From positions 3,679,001 through 3,743,000 of the forward strand of contig NZ_CP096205.1 in NCBI RefSeq assembly GCF_023195775.1: a DNA stretch of 64,000 nucleotides. The letters run 5' to 3'. This document shows, in pieces, positions 8,861 through 17,148 of the stretch; position 1 is the stretch's first letter, and each line of letters starts with the position of its first letter. The notes below the pieces were generated by a model. That model was not told the DNA's origin, made no database searches, and saw only the letters and a program-made list of their open reading frames with translations. The translations under genes and the position numbers were made by a program. This DNA comes from Flavobacterium azooxidireducens. GTDB taxonomy: Bacteria; Bacteroidota; Bacteroidia; Flavobacteriales; Flavobacteriaceae.

Positions 8861-9457
8861 TTAAATCAATTCTTTTTCAAACAATAATTTGATATTTTCA
8901 TACGAATTTGTCAAGCAATTAGGAATATTCTCTTGTTTGATCCATTCTACTTTTTCAATTCCTTCATCGGCTTGACCAACCATTTTTCCGGAATAACTGG
9001 TTTTCATTTCAAACCAATGGGTGATTTTTAATTTATAACGACCATTTCGTTTGAAAATATGGTAGGTTTTGTTTAATTTTCTGGTGATTTTTAAACCTTT
9101 CACGCCGGTTTCTTCTTCCACTTCACGAATGGCAGTATCTTCAATTTCTTCGCCTTTTTCGATTCCGCCTTTGGGTAAATCCCATTTTTTATTTCTAAAA
9201 ATGAATAAAACTTCATTCTTATCGTTTAAAACTAAACCTCCTCCTGCTTTTTCCACCGGAATTTTTGACTTCAGTTTTTTAAGAATTTCCTTTTCATCGG
9301 GATGATACAAAAAAGCTTTATCAACTTTATTTTTAAAGATTTTGATAATAAGTTGCTTTATATCAACACTATCCAACAAAAAAAGCTGAAAATCAGTTTC
9401 CTTTTGAATTTGATTTGTCAAAAAAAGTGGCTTGTCGTTCACAAAAACTTTATACAT
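8861..9457 (-). CDS. Nudix hydrolase
   Basis: 198 residues. The complete Nudix box GGIEKGEEIEDTAIREVEEE begins at residue 97 and continues with TGV, including the metal-binding REVEEE. The roughly 65 N-terminal residues are an extra region found in Flavobacteria versions. It hydrolyses a nucleoside diphosphate linked to another group, but the substrate is unknown. The start codon (9455-9457) lies inside the -7 promoter element of divergent pyrE, so initiation of one gene and translation of the other share DNA. Confidence 0.9.
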   Translation of the reverse strand: MYKVFVNDKPLFLTNQIQKETDFQLFLLDSVDIKQLIIKIFKNKVDKAFLYHPDEKEILKKLKSKIPVEKAGGGLVLNDKNEVLFIFRNKKWDLPKGGIEKGEEIEDTAIREVEEETGVKGLKITRKLNKTYHIFKRNGRYKLKITHWFEMKTSYSGKMVGQADEGIEKVEWIKQENIPNCLTNSYENIKLLFEKELI

Positions 9458-9460
9458 TTG
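9432..9460 (+). promoter_or_regulatory. pyrE promoter (-33 TTG, -7 TACATTTG)
   Basis: TTG at 9432-9434, an 18-bp spacer, then TACATTTG at 9453-9460. This is an excellent fit to the Flavobacterium consensus TTG-N17-23-TAnnTTTG. The ATG of pyrE is at 9465, so transcription would start at or within a few bases of the start codon. Confidence 0.7.
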
Positions 9461-9464
9461 TACT

Positions 9465-10112
9465 ATGATTTTTAATAAAGATACAGCAAAAAAAACATCC
9501 GAATTGCTTTTACAAATAAACGCAATTAAATTAAATCCTAAAAATCCTTTTACATGGGCTTCAGGATGGAAATCACCTATTTATTGTGATAATCGGATAA
9601 CACTCTCATTTCCACCTATTCGTAATTACATCCGCGAAGAGTTTTCTAAAAATATTGAAAAACAGTACGGAAAACCTGACGTAATTGCCGGAGTTGCCAC
9701 CGGAGCAATTGGTATTGGTATGCTTGTTGCAGAGTATATGGGACTTCCTTTTGTGTATGTTCGACCGGAACCAAAAAAACACGGTCGTCAAAATCAAGTG
9801 GAAGGATTTTTACAAAAAGGTCAAAGTGTTGTGGTTGTTGAAGATTTAATCAGTACAGGTGGTAGTAGTTTACTCGCAGTTGAAGCGTTAAAAGCAGCAG
9901 GAGCGAATGTAAAAGGTATGGTCGCCATTTTCACGTATGGCTTTGATGTTTCTGTACAAAACTTCAAAAATGCGAATGTAGAATTACATACATTGTCTAA
10001 TTATGATAATTTATTAGAATTAGCTGTATCAAAAAAATACATTACCGAAGAAGAACAGCACACTTTGCAAGAATGGCGTGTGAGTCCATCCACTTGGGGT
10101 GTTGAAGTTTAG
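9465..10112 (+). CDS. pyrE: Orotate phosphoribosyltransferase
   Basis: 215 residues from the ATG at 9465. The frame is open further upstream, but those codons would lie inside the promoter. The PRPP-binding motif VVVVEDLISTGGS lies near 121-133, and the orotate/PRPP loop region FVYVRPEPKKHGRQ near 96-109. It converts orotate plus PRPP to OMP in pyrimidine synthesis. Length is normal. It is followed 93 bp later by an SRPBCC gene in the same direction, the intervening DNA containing a short repetitive element. Confidence 0.95.
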   Translation: MIFNKDTAKKTSELLLQINAIKLNPKNPFTWASGWKSPIYCDNRITLSFPPIRNYIREEFSKNIEKQYGKPDVIAGVATGAIGIGMLVAEYMGLPFVYVRPEPKKHGRQNQVEGFLQKGQSVVVVEDLISTGGSSLLAVEALKAAGANVKGMVAIFTYGFDVSVQNFKNANVELHTLSNYDNLLELAVSKKYITEEEQHTLQEWRVSPSTWGVEV

Positions 10113-10154
10113 AGAATAGAAAAAAGAGAAAAGAAAATAGATTTAATCACTTTT

Positions 10155-10197
10155 CGGAAAACTGACAACAGACAACCGAAAACTGACAACCGATAAA
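10155..10197 (+). repeat. Short intergenic repeat, CTGACAACnGA/ACAACCGATAA family, copy 1
   Basis: Tandem variations of CTGACAACAGACAACCGAAAA fill the pyrE-SRPBCC gap. The same vocabulary occurs in reverse orientation at 23844-23908 after ridA. It is non-coding. Confidence 0.6.
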
Positions 10198-10205
10198 AGA
10201 AAAAA

Positions 10206-10598
10206 ATGAATTTAGAAAGTCCAAAAGTTACTGTAGAAAAATCAGCTCAGTATTTATTTGAATCATTGAGCGATGTTCGCAATTTTGAAAAATTAATGCC
10301 CGACAGCATTGCAAAATTTGAAGTAACCGGAGAAGATTCGTTTATTTTTGGTTTAAAAGGAATGCCGGAAATTAAATTAAAAATGAAAGAAAAAAATGCT
10401 CCAAGCCAAGTTGTTTTAGGAGCTGCTTCCGATAAATTACCTTTTACATTAACGGGAAATATCAATTCAATATCCGAAAATAATTCGGAAGTTCAATTGG
10501 TTTTTGATGGAGAATTTAATCCAATGATGGCGATGATGATCAAAGGGCCAATTTCAAAATTTATTGAAACATTGGCGACAAATATGCACAAACTATAA
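10206..10598 (+). CDS. SRPBCC (START-like) domain protein
   Basis: 130 residues with the length and alternating pattern of a small helix-grip fold. The N-terminal beta strand is followed by YLFESLSDVRNFEKLMPDSI (helix contacting the cavity), a central strand set, and a long C-terminal helix with FIETLATNMHKL. Such proteins bind hydrophobic ligands, but nothing here identifies the ligand. It follows pyrE in the same direction, a pairing I associate with Flavobacteria. Its promoter is uncertain because the gap is repetitive. Confidence 0.75.
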   Translation: MNLESPKVTVEKSAQYLFESLSDVRNFEKLMPDSIAKFEVTGEDSFIFGLKGMPEIKLKMKEKNAPSQVVLGAASDKLPFTLTGNINSISENNSEVQLVFDGEFNPMMAMMIKGPISKFIETLATNMHKL

Positions 10599-10650
10599 GT
10601 TCATCAGTTCTATTTATTCTGTCCTTTTCTTTTTAAAAATACATATTTTG

Positions 10651-10658
10651 TATCTTTG
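10651..10658 (+). promoter_or_regulatory. -7 promoter motif for the M28 peptidase gene
   Basis: TATCTTTG, a full TAnnTTTG match, ends 12 bp before the ATG at 10671. This argues against the in-frame TTG at 10656 being the start. The -33 element is weak. Confidence 0.55.
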
Positions 10659-10670
10659 AAAGAAAAGGAT

Positions 10671-12026
10671 ATGAAATTTTACCTTCTTCCATTACTTTTA
10701 TTGTTTTCAACCGTTACTTTTTCTCAAACAGATAGTCGAATTTATGACATCATAGAATCTGTTTCTGCAAACCGATTACAAAAAGACATTACTACTCTCG
10801 CCAATTTTGGCACTCGCAACACATTTAGTGATACCATTTCAAACACAAGAGGCATTGGAGCTGCTCGTCGTTGGATAAAATCGGAATTTGAAACGATTTC
10901 GAAAGATTGTAAAAATTGCCTTCAAGTTTTTTATCAAAAAGATTTTGTTACAACTAATGTAGGTGAACGCGTTCCAAAAGACAGTTGGATTGTAAATGTA
11001 GTGGCGATCCAAAAAGGAACAAAATATCCCAATCGATACATTATTATGACTGGCGATATTGATTCCAGAAATTCAGATACAATGGATTATGAGGGCGATG
11101 CTCCAGGAGCAAATGACAATGCAACCGGAATGGCTGGAACGATTGAAGCCGCTCGGGTTTTATCAAAATATAGTTTTGAAAACAGTATCATTTATTTAGG
11201 ATTGTCCGGTGAAGAGCAAGGTTTGTTTGGCGGAAAAGGTTTTGCCGAATTTGCCAAGAAAAATAACTGGGAAATTATTGGTGTGTTGAATAATGATATG
11301 ATTGGAAACATTGAAGGTGTTGATGGTGTGATTGATAATAGAAGTTTTAGGATATTTTCAGAACCTACTCCGCCTACCGAAACAGAAAAAGAAAGAAATT
11401 TGCGAAGATTTTATGGCGGCGAAGTGGATGGTATTTCACGTCAATTGGCACGTTATACGCATAAACAAATTCAAACCTATATGCCTGAAATGAACCCGAT
11501 GATGATTTACAGATTGGATCGTTTTGGCAGAGGTGGTCATCATCGTCCGTTTAATGATTTGGGTTATGCCGGAATCAGAATTATGGAAGCTCATGAAAAT
11601 TATAATCGTCAACATCAAAATTTACGAACCGAAAACGGAATTGCATATGGCGATGTTTTGGAAGGTGTCAACTTTGATTACGTAGTCAAACTAACTGCCG
11701 TGAATGCTGTTGTTCTAGCCAATTTAGCTTGGGCACCACCAGCTCCAACTAAAGTCCTTATTGGTGGAATTGTTGAACCAAACACAAAATTACGTTGGGA
11801 AAAATCGAATGATGAAACGGTTGTTGGTTATAAAATTTATTGGCGAAACACCACTTCTCCACAATGGGAATTCAGTCGTTTTGTTGGTAATGTGGATAAT
11901 TTTGAATTGAAAGGAATCGTCATCGACAACTTCTATTTTGGTGTTGCCGCTGTTGGAAAAAATGGTCACGAAAGTATGGTCGTATTTCCGAGTGATATTA
12001 TTCGAAATACATTTAGAACGAATTAA
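10671..12026 (+). CDS. Secreted M28-family aminopeptidase with C-terminal Fn3-like domain
   Basis: 451 residues from the ATG at 10671, giving a good signal peptide (MKFYLLPLLLLFS...FSQ). The peptidase domain carries the M28 metal set: GDIDSR (128-133), APGANDN (Asp149), SGEEQG (Glu181/182), NNDMIG (Asp209) and a later HHRPFND. The first motif has Asp where most M28 enzymes have His (GHxDS). The last ~90 residues (from PTKVLIGG) resemble a fibronectin type III-like beta sandwich. It probably cleaves N-terminal residues from peptides in the periplasm or outside. Its stop overlaps that of the convergent GH3 gene by four bases. Confidence 0.87.
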   Translation: MKFYLLPLLLLFSTVTFSQTDSRIYDIIESVSANRLQKDITTLANFGTRNTFSDTISNTRGIGAARRWIKSEFETISKDCKNCLQVFYQKDFVTTNVGERVPKDSWIVNVVAIQKGTKYPNRYIIMTGDIDSRNSDTMDYEGDAPGANDNATGMAGTIEAARVLSKYSFENSIIYLGLSGEEQGLFGGKGFAEFAKKNNWEIIGVLNNDMIGNIEGVDGVIDNRSFRIFSEPTPPTETEKERNLRRFYGGEVDGISRQLARYTHKQIQTYMPEMNPMMIYRLDRFGRGGHHRPFNDLGYAGIRIMEAHENYNRQHQNLRTENGIAYGDVLEGVNFDYVVKLTAVNAVVLANLAWAPPAPTKVLIGGIVEPNTKLRWEKSNDETVVGYKIYWRNTTSPQWEFSRFVGNVDNFELKGIVIDNFYFGVAAVGKNGHESMVVFPSDIIRNTFRTN

Positions 12027-15000
12027 TTTTCGTGAATTATCGCGTCATAAATTACCTGCTGAATATCTTCTCTAATATTTTGTTGAGAAAGCGTATTTTT
12101 TTCTGAATTAGGAAAAATTCGATTCGATAAAAAGATATACACCAATTCTTGTTCCGGATCTGCCCAGGCCATTGTTCCGGTGAATCCTGTGTGACCAAAA
12201 CTCGTCATTGACGCACAACCGCACGTTGGTCCTGATTTTCCTAGTTGTGGTTTATCAAAACCAATTCCGCGACGATTTCCTTCGGGACAATAATAACAGG
12301 TATTAAATACATCAAAAGTCTCCTCGCTAAAAAATCGTTGACCGCCATAACTTCCTTTTTGCAAATAAAGTTGCATAATTTTAGCCATATCCATCGAATT
12401 CGAAAAAATTCCGGCGTGACCACCTACTCCACCTTCCATCGCTGCTGTCATATCGTGCACATAGCCTTGAATAGTTTTGTAACGGTAATAATTATCTACT
12501 TCGGTGGGCGGAATTATACTCATATCAAATCGTTGCAACGGATTGTAAAGCGTGTTACTTGCTCCAATTTTGGAATAAAAATTCTTCTCACTTAAATCAT
12601 CCAACGATTTTCCGGTGGCTCTTTCAATATAATTTTTTAGAATAATAAACGTGAAATCGCTGTATTTGTATTCCTTTTTGGGCAATAATTTACTGTTTGC
12701 TACAATTGATAAAATCGTATCCTGATAATCTTTTCTCAAATATAAATTTTCAGCAACTTGAAACGGAAAATCTTCGCTGTACGATTTTCTATAATATTTT
12801 TCAGAAGGTTTATTATTTGAGTCTAATGTTTTCTTATAAAAAGGAATCCACGCTTGCAAACGAGCATAATGAGAAAGTAAATCTTTAAAATTGATGTTTT
12901 CTTTATCTGTTCCTTTAAAAACCGGAAGCATTTCGCCTAATTTTGAATCTAAATTTACTGTTCTTTTATCATACAATTGCATCACATTTGGCAACGTAGA
13001 AACAATTTTTGTGAGTGATGCCACATCATAAATATCAGAGTTTTTAACGGGAACTTCATTGTCATACGAATGAAATCCAAAAGCTTTTTGGTAAATTACT
13101 TTTCCTTTTCTCGCTACTAAAATTTGTCCGCCCGGCGTCATTTTTTCATTGATTGCTTTTTGCATAATCAAATCGATTTTAGTTAATATAAACGGATTCA
13201 TATTCACATTGGAAGGATGAGTAAACCCTAATCGATTTAACTTTTGAGTAGATAAACCATGATTAACTTTGAATTCTTCATTGATGGTAACAGGCAATTT
13301 ACCTTTTGCTTCAATGGCACCAAAAATGAGCTGAGCAGAAATAGTATGAGCTATTTCATTGTTTTGATAAGAAACAATTACGCCATCAATATTTTCAAAA
13401 GAAGGTATTGAACTCAAGGCATAAGGCTTTACAAAACAATCTAAAATAACTCTTTTTCGCTTGGCTATTTCAGAAATCCACAAAATTTCTTTAGCAGAAA
13501 AATCATGTTTTTTCCAAGCTCCGTCGGCTTTATGAAATCCGATGATTACCTTATTAAAATCATTTAATTGAGCTAATAAAGAGTCAAGATTTTCATTTGA
13601 AACTTCCGTTACTTCAGCATATTTTTTTAATGTTTCAAGAAAAGTTTCATGCAAATCATCGCCAAATTTAACATAGGCAATTTTTTCTTCATCCAATTCT
13701 TTGATTGGTAAGATTGCCAGTTTGTTTTTTAGAACTGTGGTACTATTTTCATATAATTTATACAACAAAGCCTCATCTTCTTGTGTATTAATTTGCGATG
13801 ATAAATTTGTAAGTTCAATTGGTTTCTGATTTTTTAACCCAGCTTTGTACTTAAATTGTAAAATCTTTTTGACTGAATGGGCCAATCGTTCCTCCGTAAT
13901 TGTTGATAATTCATAGGCTTCTTTAATCTTTTGAATTGCTACGGGAACATTTTCAGGAAATAAAAGAATATCATTTCCGGCCAAAAATGCAGCTAAATCA
14001 ATATCTCCCGGACTTTTGAAGTTACTGGCTCCTTTCATATTTAGAGCATCCGTAAAAATTAATCCTTTAAAATTTAATTCTTCTTTCAACAAATTAGTAA
14101 CAATTGGATAGGAAATGGAGGAAGGATAACCTTTACGACTTTCAAAACTTGGTACTTCTAAATGAGCGACCATTACACTCGCTAAACCTTTGTTAATTAA
14201 TTTTTTGTATGGATACAATTCCACCTCACGAATATGTTCTTGTGTAAAATTCACGACCGGCAACGTGTAATGCGAATCGGTTGAAGTGGCACCGTGACCA
14301 GGAAAGTGCTTTCCGGTTGCAAAAACACCATTACTTTGTAAACCAGTCATCAAAGCCAATGCTTTTTCAGTCACTTTTTCTTTATCTTCACCAAAAGAAC
14401 GATTCCCAATGATGGGATTTTTTGGATTGGTATTGATGTCTAAAACCGGAGCAAAATTAAAATGAACACCAATTCGTTTGGATTGAAGAGCCATTTGTTT
14501 TCCTGTTTCTTCAATTAATTTTAAATTTTGAACGGCTCCTAACGTCATATTCCAAGGAAAACGGTTGACAGAATCGAGTCGCATACTCAAACCCCATTCG
14601 GCATCAATTCCAATAAACAAAGGAGTTTTGGTTAGTTTTTGAAAACGATTTGTCATTTGAGCTTGACGAACGGGTCCGCCTTGAAAGAAAATTAATCCAC
14701 CAATTTTTTGTTCAGTAATTAATTTATCTAATGATTTTATATGAGCCGAATCTTTGTTAGAATAGGCTGCCACCATAAAAAGCTGACCAATTCTTTCTTC
14801 TATTGTAAGTGAATTATAAACACTGTCCACCCATTTTTTTTCACTTGATGTAACAGAAACATAATCAAACTGAGGAGTTTCCTTTTTTTCTGCTTTTTTC
14901 AAATCTGTTCGTACAGAATCTACTTCCGTTTTAGCTACAGATTTATTTCTGACTTTGTTGGTGGCACAATTGACAACAACAATCAGAATAAGTAGTAATG

Positions 15001-15028
15001 GAATAATTCGAACAAATTTGGTATTCAT
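12023..15028 (-). CDS. GH3 (NagZ-like) beta-N-acetylhexosaminidase fused to serine beta-lactamase-like domain, lipoprotein
   Basis: 1001 residues from the ATG at 15028, chosen for its lipoprotein signal (Cys21 in VVNCATN). The GH3 N-terminal domain (about 65-400) has KHFPGHG at 240-246 and a TDALNMKG block with the predicted nucleophile Asp327. A GH3 C-terminal-like domain covers about 430-600. From about 615 to the end lies a penicillin-binding/beta-lactamase fold with SLTK (671-674) and YSD (789-791). NagZ-type enzymes release GlcNAc from muropeptides; the C-terminal half may cleave or bind a peptide or amide. Joining the two suggests wall recycling at the membrane. This fusion is known in Bacteroidota, though the precise substrate is not. 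Confidence 0.9.
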   Translation of the reverse strand: MNTKFVRIIPLLLILIVVVNCATNKVRNKSVAKTEVDSVRTDLKKAEKKETPQFDYVSVTSSEKKWVDSVYNSLTIEERIGQLFMVAAYSNKDSAHIKSLDKLITEQKIGGLIFFQGGPVRQAQMTNRFQKLTKTPLFIGIDAEWGLSMRLDSVNRFPWNMTLGAVQNLKLIEETGKQMALQSKRIGVHFNFAPVLDINTNPKNPIIGNRSFGEDKEKVTEKALALMTGLQSNGVFATGKHFPGHGATSTDSHYTLPVVNFTQEHIREVELYPYKKLINKGLASVMVAHLEVPSFESRKGYPSSISYPIVTNLLKEELNFKGLIFTDALNMKGASNFKSPGDIDLAAFLAGNDILLFPENVPVAIQKIKEAYELSTITEERLAHSVKKILQFKYKAGLKNQKPIELTNLSSQINTQEDEALLYKLYENSTTVLKNKLAILPIKELDEEKIAYVKFGDDLHETFLETLKKYAEVTEVSNENLDSLLAQLNDFNKVIIGFHKADGAWKKHDFSAKEILWISEIAKRKRVILDCFVKPYALSSIPSFENIDGVIVSYQNNEIAHTISAQLIFGAIEAKGKLPVTINEEFKVNHGLSTQKLNRLGFTHPSNVNMNPFILTKIDLIMQKAINEKMTPGGQILVARKGKVIYQKAFGFHSYDNEVPVKNSDIYDVASLTKIVSTLPNVMQLYDKRTVNLDSKLGEMLPVFKGTDKENINFKDLLSHYARLQAWIPFYKKTLDSNNKPSEKYYRKSYSEDFPFQVAENLYLRKDYQDTILSIVANSKLLPKKEYKYSDFTFIILKNYIERATGKSLDDLSEKNFYSKIGASNTLYNPLQRFDMSIIPPTEVDNYYRYKTIQGYVHDMTAAMEGGVGGHAGIFSNSMDMAKIMQLYLQKGSYGGQRFFSEETFDVFNTCYYCPEGNRRGIGFDKPQLGKSGPTCGCASMTSFGHTGFTGTMAWADPEQELVYIFLSNRIFPNSEKNTLSQQNIREDIQQVIYDAIIHEN

Positions 15029-15042
15029 AAAAATGCTTTCTT

Positions 15043-15058
15043 TTTGATAATTATCAAA
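15043..15058. promoter_or_regulatory. Perfect 16-bp palindrome upstream of the GH3 gene
   Basis: TTTGATAATTATCAAA is a perfect 8+8 bp dyad 15 bp before the ATG at 15028. It could be an operator or a chance AT-rich palindrome. Confidence 0.3.
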
Positions 15059-15151
15059 TTTGATGCCTAGGTTAAAAGTTCCATCACAAAATAGACTTAA
15101 AACCAACAACAAAAAATAAAGTAAAGGAAATTTACTTAAAAATCAAAGTTT

Positions 15152-15634
15152 TTAGAAGAATCGGCTGTGCCAACTGTCTTCTGCGGGAACTTCCCAACTT
15201 TCTTTCCATTCTTCAATAGTATTAACGAGATTATTAAAAACTATTGTGTTGGCAGAAACAGCTTTTTCTTTCGCCATTCGTTTAAAGTCTAAAAGCGATT
15301 TGTGTGTGAGAAATTCACCTTGTTTGTAGGTTACATTCATTTTATCCAACAAATCAACTTTGTATTTTTGTTCTAATGATTGAATAAATTCAACCGATTT
15401 GTCAATCGAACATCCGGTTGCTTGTTGCACATCCTGATTAACCGCAAGAATAATAAAACGATTATATTTTGTAATGAATGAAGCTTCTAACGATGTTCCG
15501 TGAGCAGCCCACTCTTCAACAAAAGCTTGAAGATCATTTTCTATTTCAGCAACTTCTTCATCCGAAAATTTTCGGTTGGATTGATAAATCCAAATTCTGG
15601 ATTCTTCGGGAAGATTTTCAAAAGGGATATACAT
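15152..15634 (-). CDS. Conserved Bacteroidota protein, often mislabelled 'ABC transporter ATPase'
   Basis: 160 residues, acidic and soluble. It has no Walker A, Walker B or signature motif, so the frequent database label is not supported by the sequence. Notable stretches are RIWIYQSNRKFSDEEV at the N terminus, a FVEEWAAHG block, a conserved Cys in ATGCSIDKSVEFI, and FNNLVNTIEEW near the end. Function is unknown. It sits between the Fe-S protein gene and the GH3 gene on the same strand, as the sixth of seven same-strand genes starting from the amidase. Confidence 0.8.
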   Translation of the reverse strand: MYIPFENLPEESRIWIYQSNRKFSDEEVAEIENDLQAFVEEWAAHGTSLEASFITKYNRFIILAVNQDVQQATGCSIDKSVEFIQSLEQKYKVDLLDKMNVTYKQGEFLTHKSLLDFKRMAKEKAVSANTIVFNNLVNTIEEWKESWEVPAEDSWHSRFF

Positions 15635-15642
15635 TTTTTTTA

Positions 15643-15720
15643 GGGTAAAGGGTTATGGGTAATTGGTGATAGATTAGAAAAAGCTCCTTTTACCTATATC
15701 CAAAATTACCTATTACCTAA
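15643..15720. repeat. Loose inverted repeat of GGTAATTGG / CCAAAATTACC type
   Basis: The gap holds GGGTAAAGGGTTATGGGTAA on one side and a pyrimidine-rich near complement (ACCTATATCCAAAATTACC) on the other. This is an imperfect intergenic palindrome, non-coding. Confidence 0.4.
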
Positions 15721-15721
15721 T

Positions 15722-16513
15722 TTATAAATCTTGTGCATTTGCAATCAATTCTGCCACATCCATAACTTTTATTGATGCTTCTTTTTCTTTGTTTTTAACT
15801 CCATCGGTCATCATCGTATTACAAAACGGACAACCGGCTGCAATGATATCAGGTTTTGTTTCTAAAGCATCTTCGGTTCGTTCGATGTTTACTTCTTTAT
15901 TTCCGGGTTCGGCATCTTTAAACATTTGTGCTCCACCTGCTCCACAGCATAAACCGTTAGCACGGGAACGTTTCATTTCAACCAATTCAACATCTAATTT
16001 TTGGATTAAATCTCTAGGAGCTTCATATACATTATTGGCTCTTCCTAAATAACAAGGATCGTGAAAAGTGATTCTTCTTCCTTTGAATTGTCCGCCTTCA
16101 ATACTTAACCGACCATCATCTAACAATGATTTTAGAAATTGGGTGTGATGCATTACTTCATACAATCCGCCCAGTTCAGGATATTCATTTTTGATGGTGT
16201 TAAAGCAATGCGGACAAGCAGTTACAATCTTTTTTACTTCATACGCATTCATCACCTGAATGTTCATCATGGCTTGCATTTGAAACAAAAATTCGTTTCC
16301 GGCTCTTTTGGCAGGATCTCCGGTACAACTTTCTTCTGTACCCAAAACCGCAAAAGGAACATTGGCACGATTTAAAATCTTGACGAATGCTTTTGTTATT
16401 TTTTTTGCTCTGTCATCAAAACTCCCTGCACAACCTACCCAAAATAAAACTTCGGGTTGTTTGCCTTGAGCCATCATTTCTGCCATGGTTGGCACTGTTA
16501 GATTTTCTGCCAT
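15722..16513 (-). CDS. Cysteine-rich (CCG domain) Fe-S oxidoreductase subunit, HdrD/LutA-like
   Basis: 263 residues with two CCG-type halves. The first has Cys28 (GCAG) and Cys100/Cys103 (CPHC). The second has Cys154 (DPCYLG), Cys189-Cys190 (LCCGAGG) and Cys228/Cys231 (CPFC). CCG domains bind an unusual 4Fe-4S cluster and serve in heterodisulfide reductase, glycolate/lactate oxidase and related quinone-linked enzymes. The partner is almost certainly the ferredoxin/membrane subunit at 17149-18474, two genes upstream. The electron donor is not determined by sequence. Confidence 0.88.
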   Translation of the reverse strand: MAENLTVPTMAEMMAQGKQPEVLFWVGCAGSFDDRAKKITKAFVKILNRANVPFAVLGTEESCTGDPAKRAGNEFLFQMQAMMNIQVMNAYEVKKIVTACPHCFNTIKNEYPELGGLYEVMHHTQFLKSLLDDGRLSIEGGQFKGRRITFHDPCYLGRANNVYEAPRDLIQKLDVELVEMKRSRANGLCCGAGGAQMFKDAEPGNKEVNIERTEDALETKPDIIAAGCPFCNTMMTDGVKNKEKEASIKVMDVAELIANAQDL

Positions 16514-16538
16514 TTTTTTTAAGATTGTTGGATTGTTC

Positions 16539-16602
16539 GATTATTAAATTTTTGGATTTTTAGATTGTTCGAAGAGTCTAATAATCCAAAAATCTAACTA
16601 TC
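16539..16602. repeat. Imperfect 26-bp inverted repeat in the gap between CCG and HAD genes
   Basis: The arms 16539-16564 and 16577-16602 are reverse complements at 22 of 26 positions, around a 12-nt loop. Their composition (repeated GGATT/TTAGA) resembles short dispersed intergenic repeats of Flavobacterium genomes. Confidence 0.55.
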
Positions 16603-16614
16603 TAAAAATCGTTT

Positions 16615-17061
16615 TTATTCATGGTGTTCGTCATCAAAAACTTGAATCGTAACTTCTTTTTCAACTAAATCGGTAAATTTTCCTCTGTATCGGGTTGCTT
16701 TCACTAAGTGATTATCAATCCAATGATAGTTTCCTCCTCTTGGTTTTCCCATCACCATTCCGTGGTATTTGAAGCCGTGCTTTTTTAACCAAGTTTCGGT
16801 ATATTCTCTGTGAGCTTCGGTTCTTGATGTAAAAAAGAAGATGATGTGACCTTCGTCATACCATTTGTTCAACGTGATTAATGCATCAGGATATACTTCG
16901 GCTGTGAGCATTCTTTCCGGTTCTTCATTTGGGATGTCATCACAGATTGTTCCGTCGATATCGATTAAATAATTCTTAATTCCTTGAGGTAAAATTGGGC
17001 TTAGATGTTGGCCGTTTTCGGTTACGGTTTGCAACTTCTTTTCAATGTCTTCCGCTTTCAT
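16615..17061 (-). CDS. HAD-superfamily phosphatase-like protein
   Basis: 148 residues. The HAD nucleophile motif is YLIDIDGTICDD near residues 32-43, and motif II-like FFFTSRTEAHR follows at about 75-85. A Lys in GKPRGG and an acidic WIDNH motif near 110-116 complete a small type-0-like HAD core with no cap domain. The enzyme probably removes phosphate from a small sugar or nucleotide. Database entries for relatives sometimes say phosphoheptose isomerase, which the motifs do not support. It lies between the two Fe-S genes, perhaps only positionally. Confidence 0.78.
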   Translation of the reverse strand: MKAEDIEKKLQTVTENGQHLSPILPQGIKNYLIDIDGTICDDIPNEEPERMLTAEVYPDALITLNKWYDEGHIIFFFTSRTEAHREYTETWLKKHGFKYHGMVMGKPRGGNYHWIDNHLVKATRYRGKFTDLVEKEVTIQVFDDEHHE

Positions 17062-17148
17062 TTTTTAATTTTTGGTTAGTTTCACATTCATTAAACACGT
17101 TCCCAAGTCTCACTTTTATGGGAATTTGTTTGGTTTATAGATTATATA

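Noticed and set aside
17100-17124. TTCCCA...TGGGAA inverted pair upstream of the HAD gene
   Set aside because: Only six bases per arm with a 13-nt loop and no T run; too weak to call.
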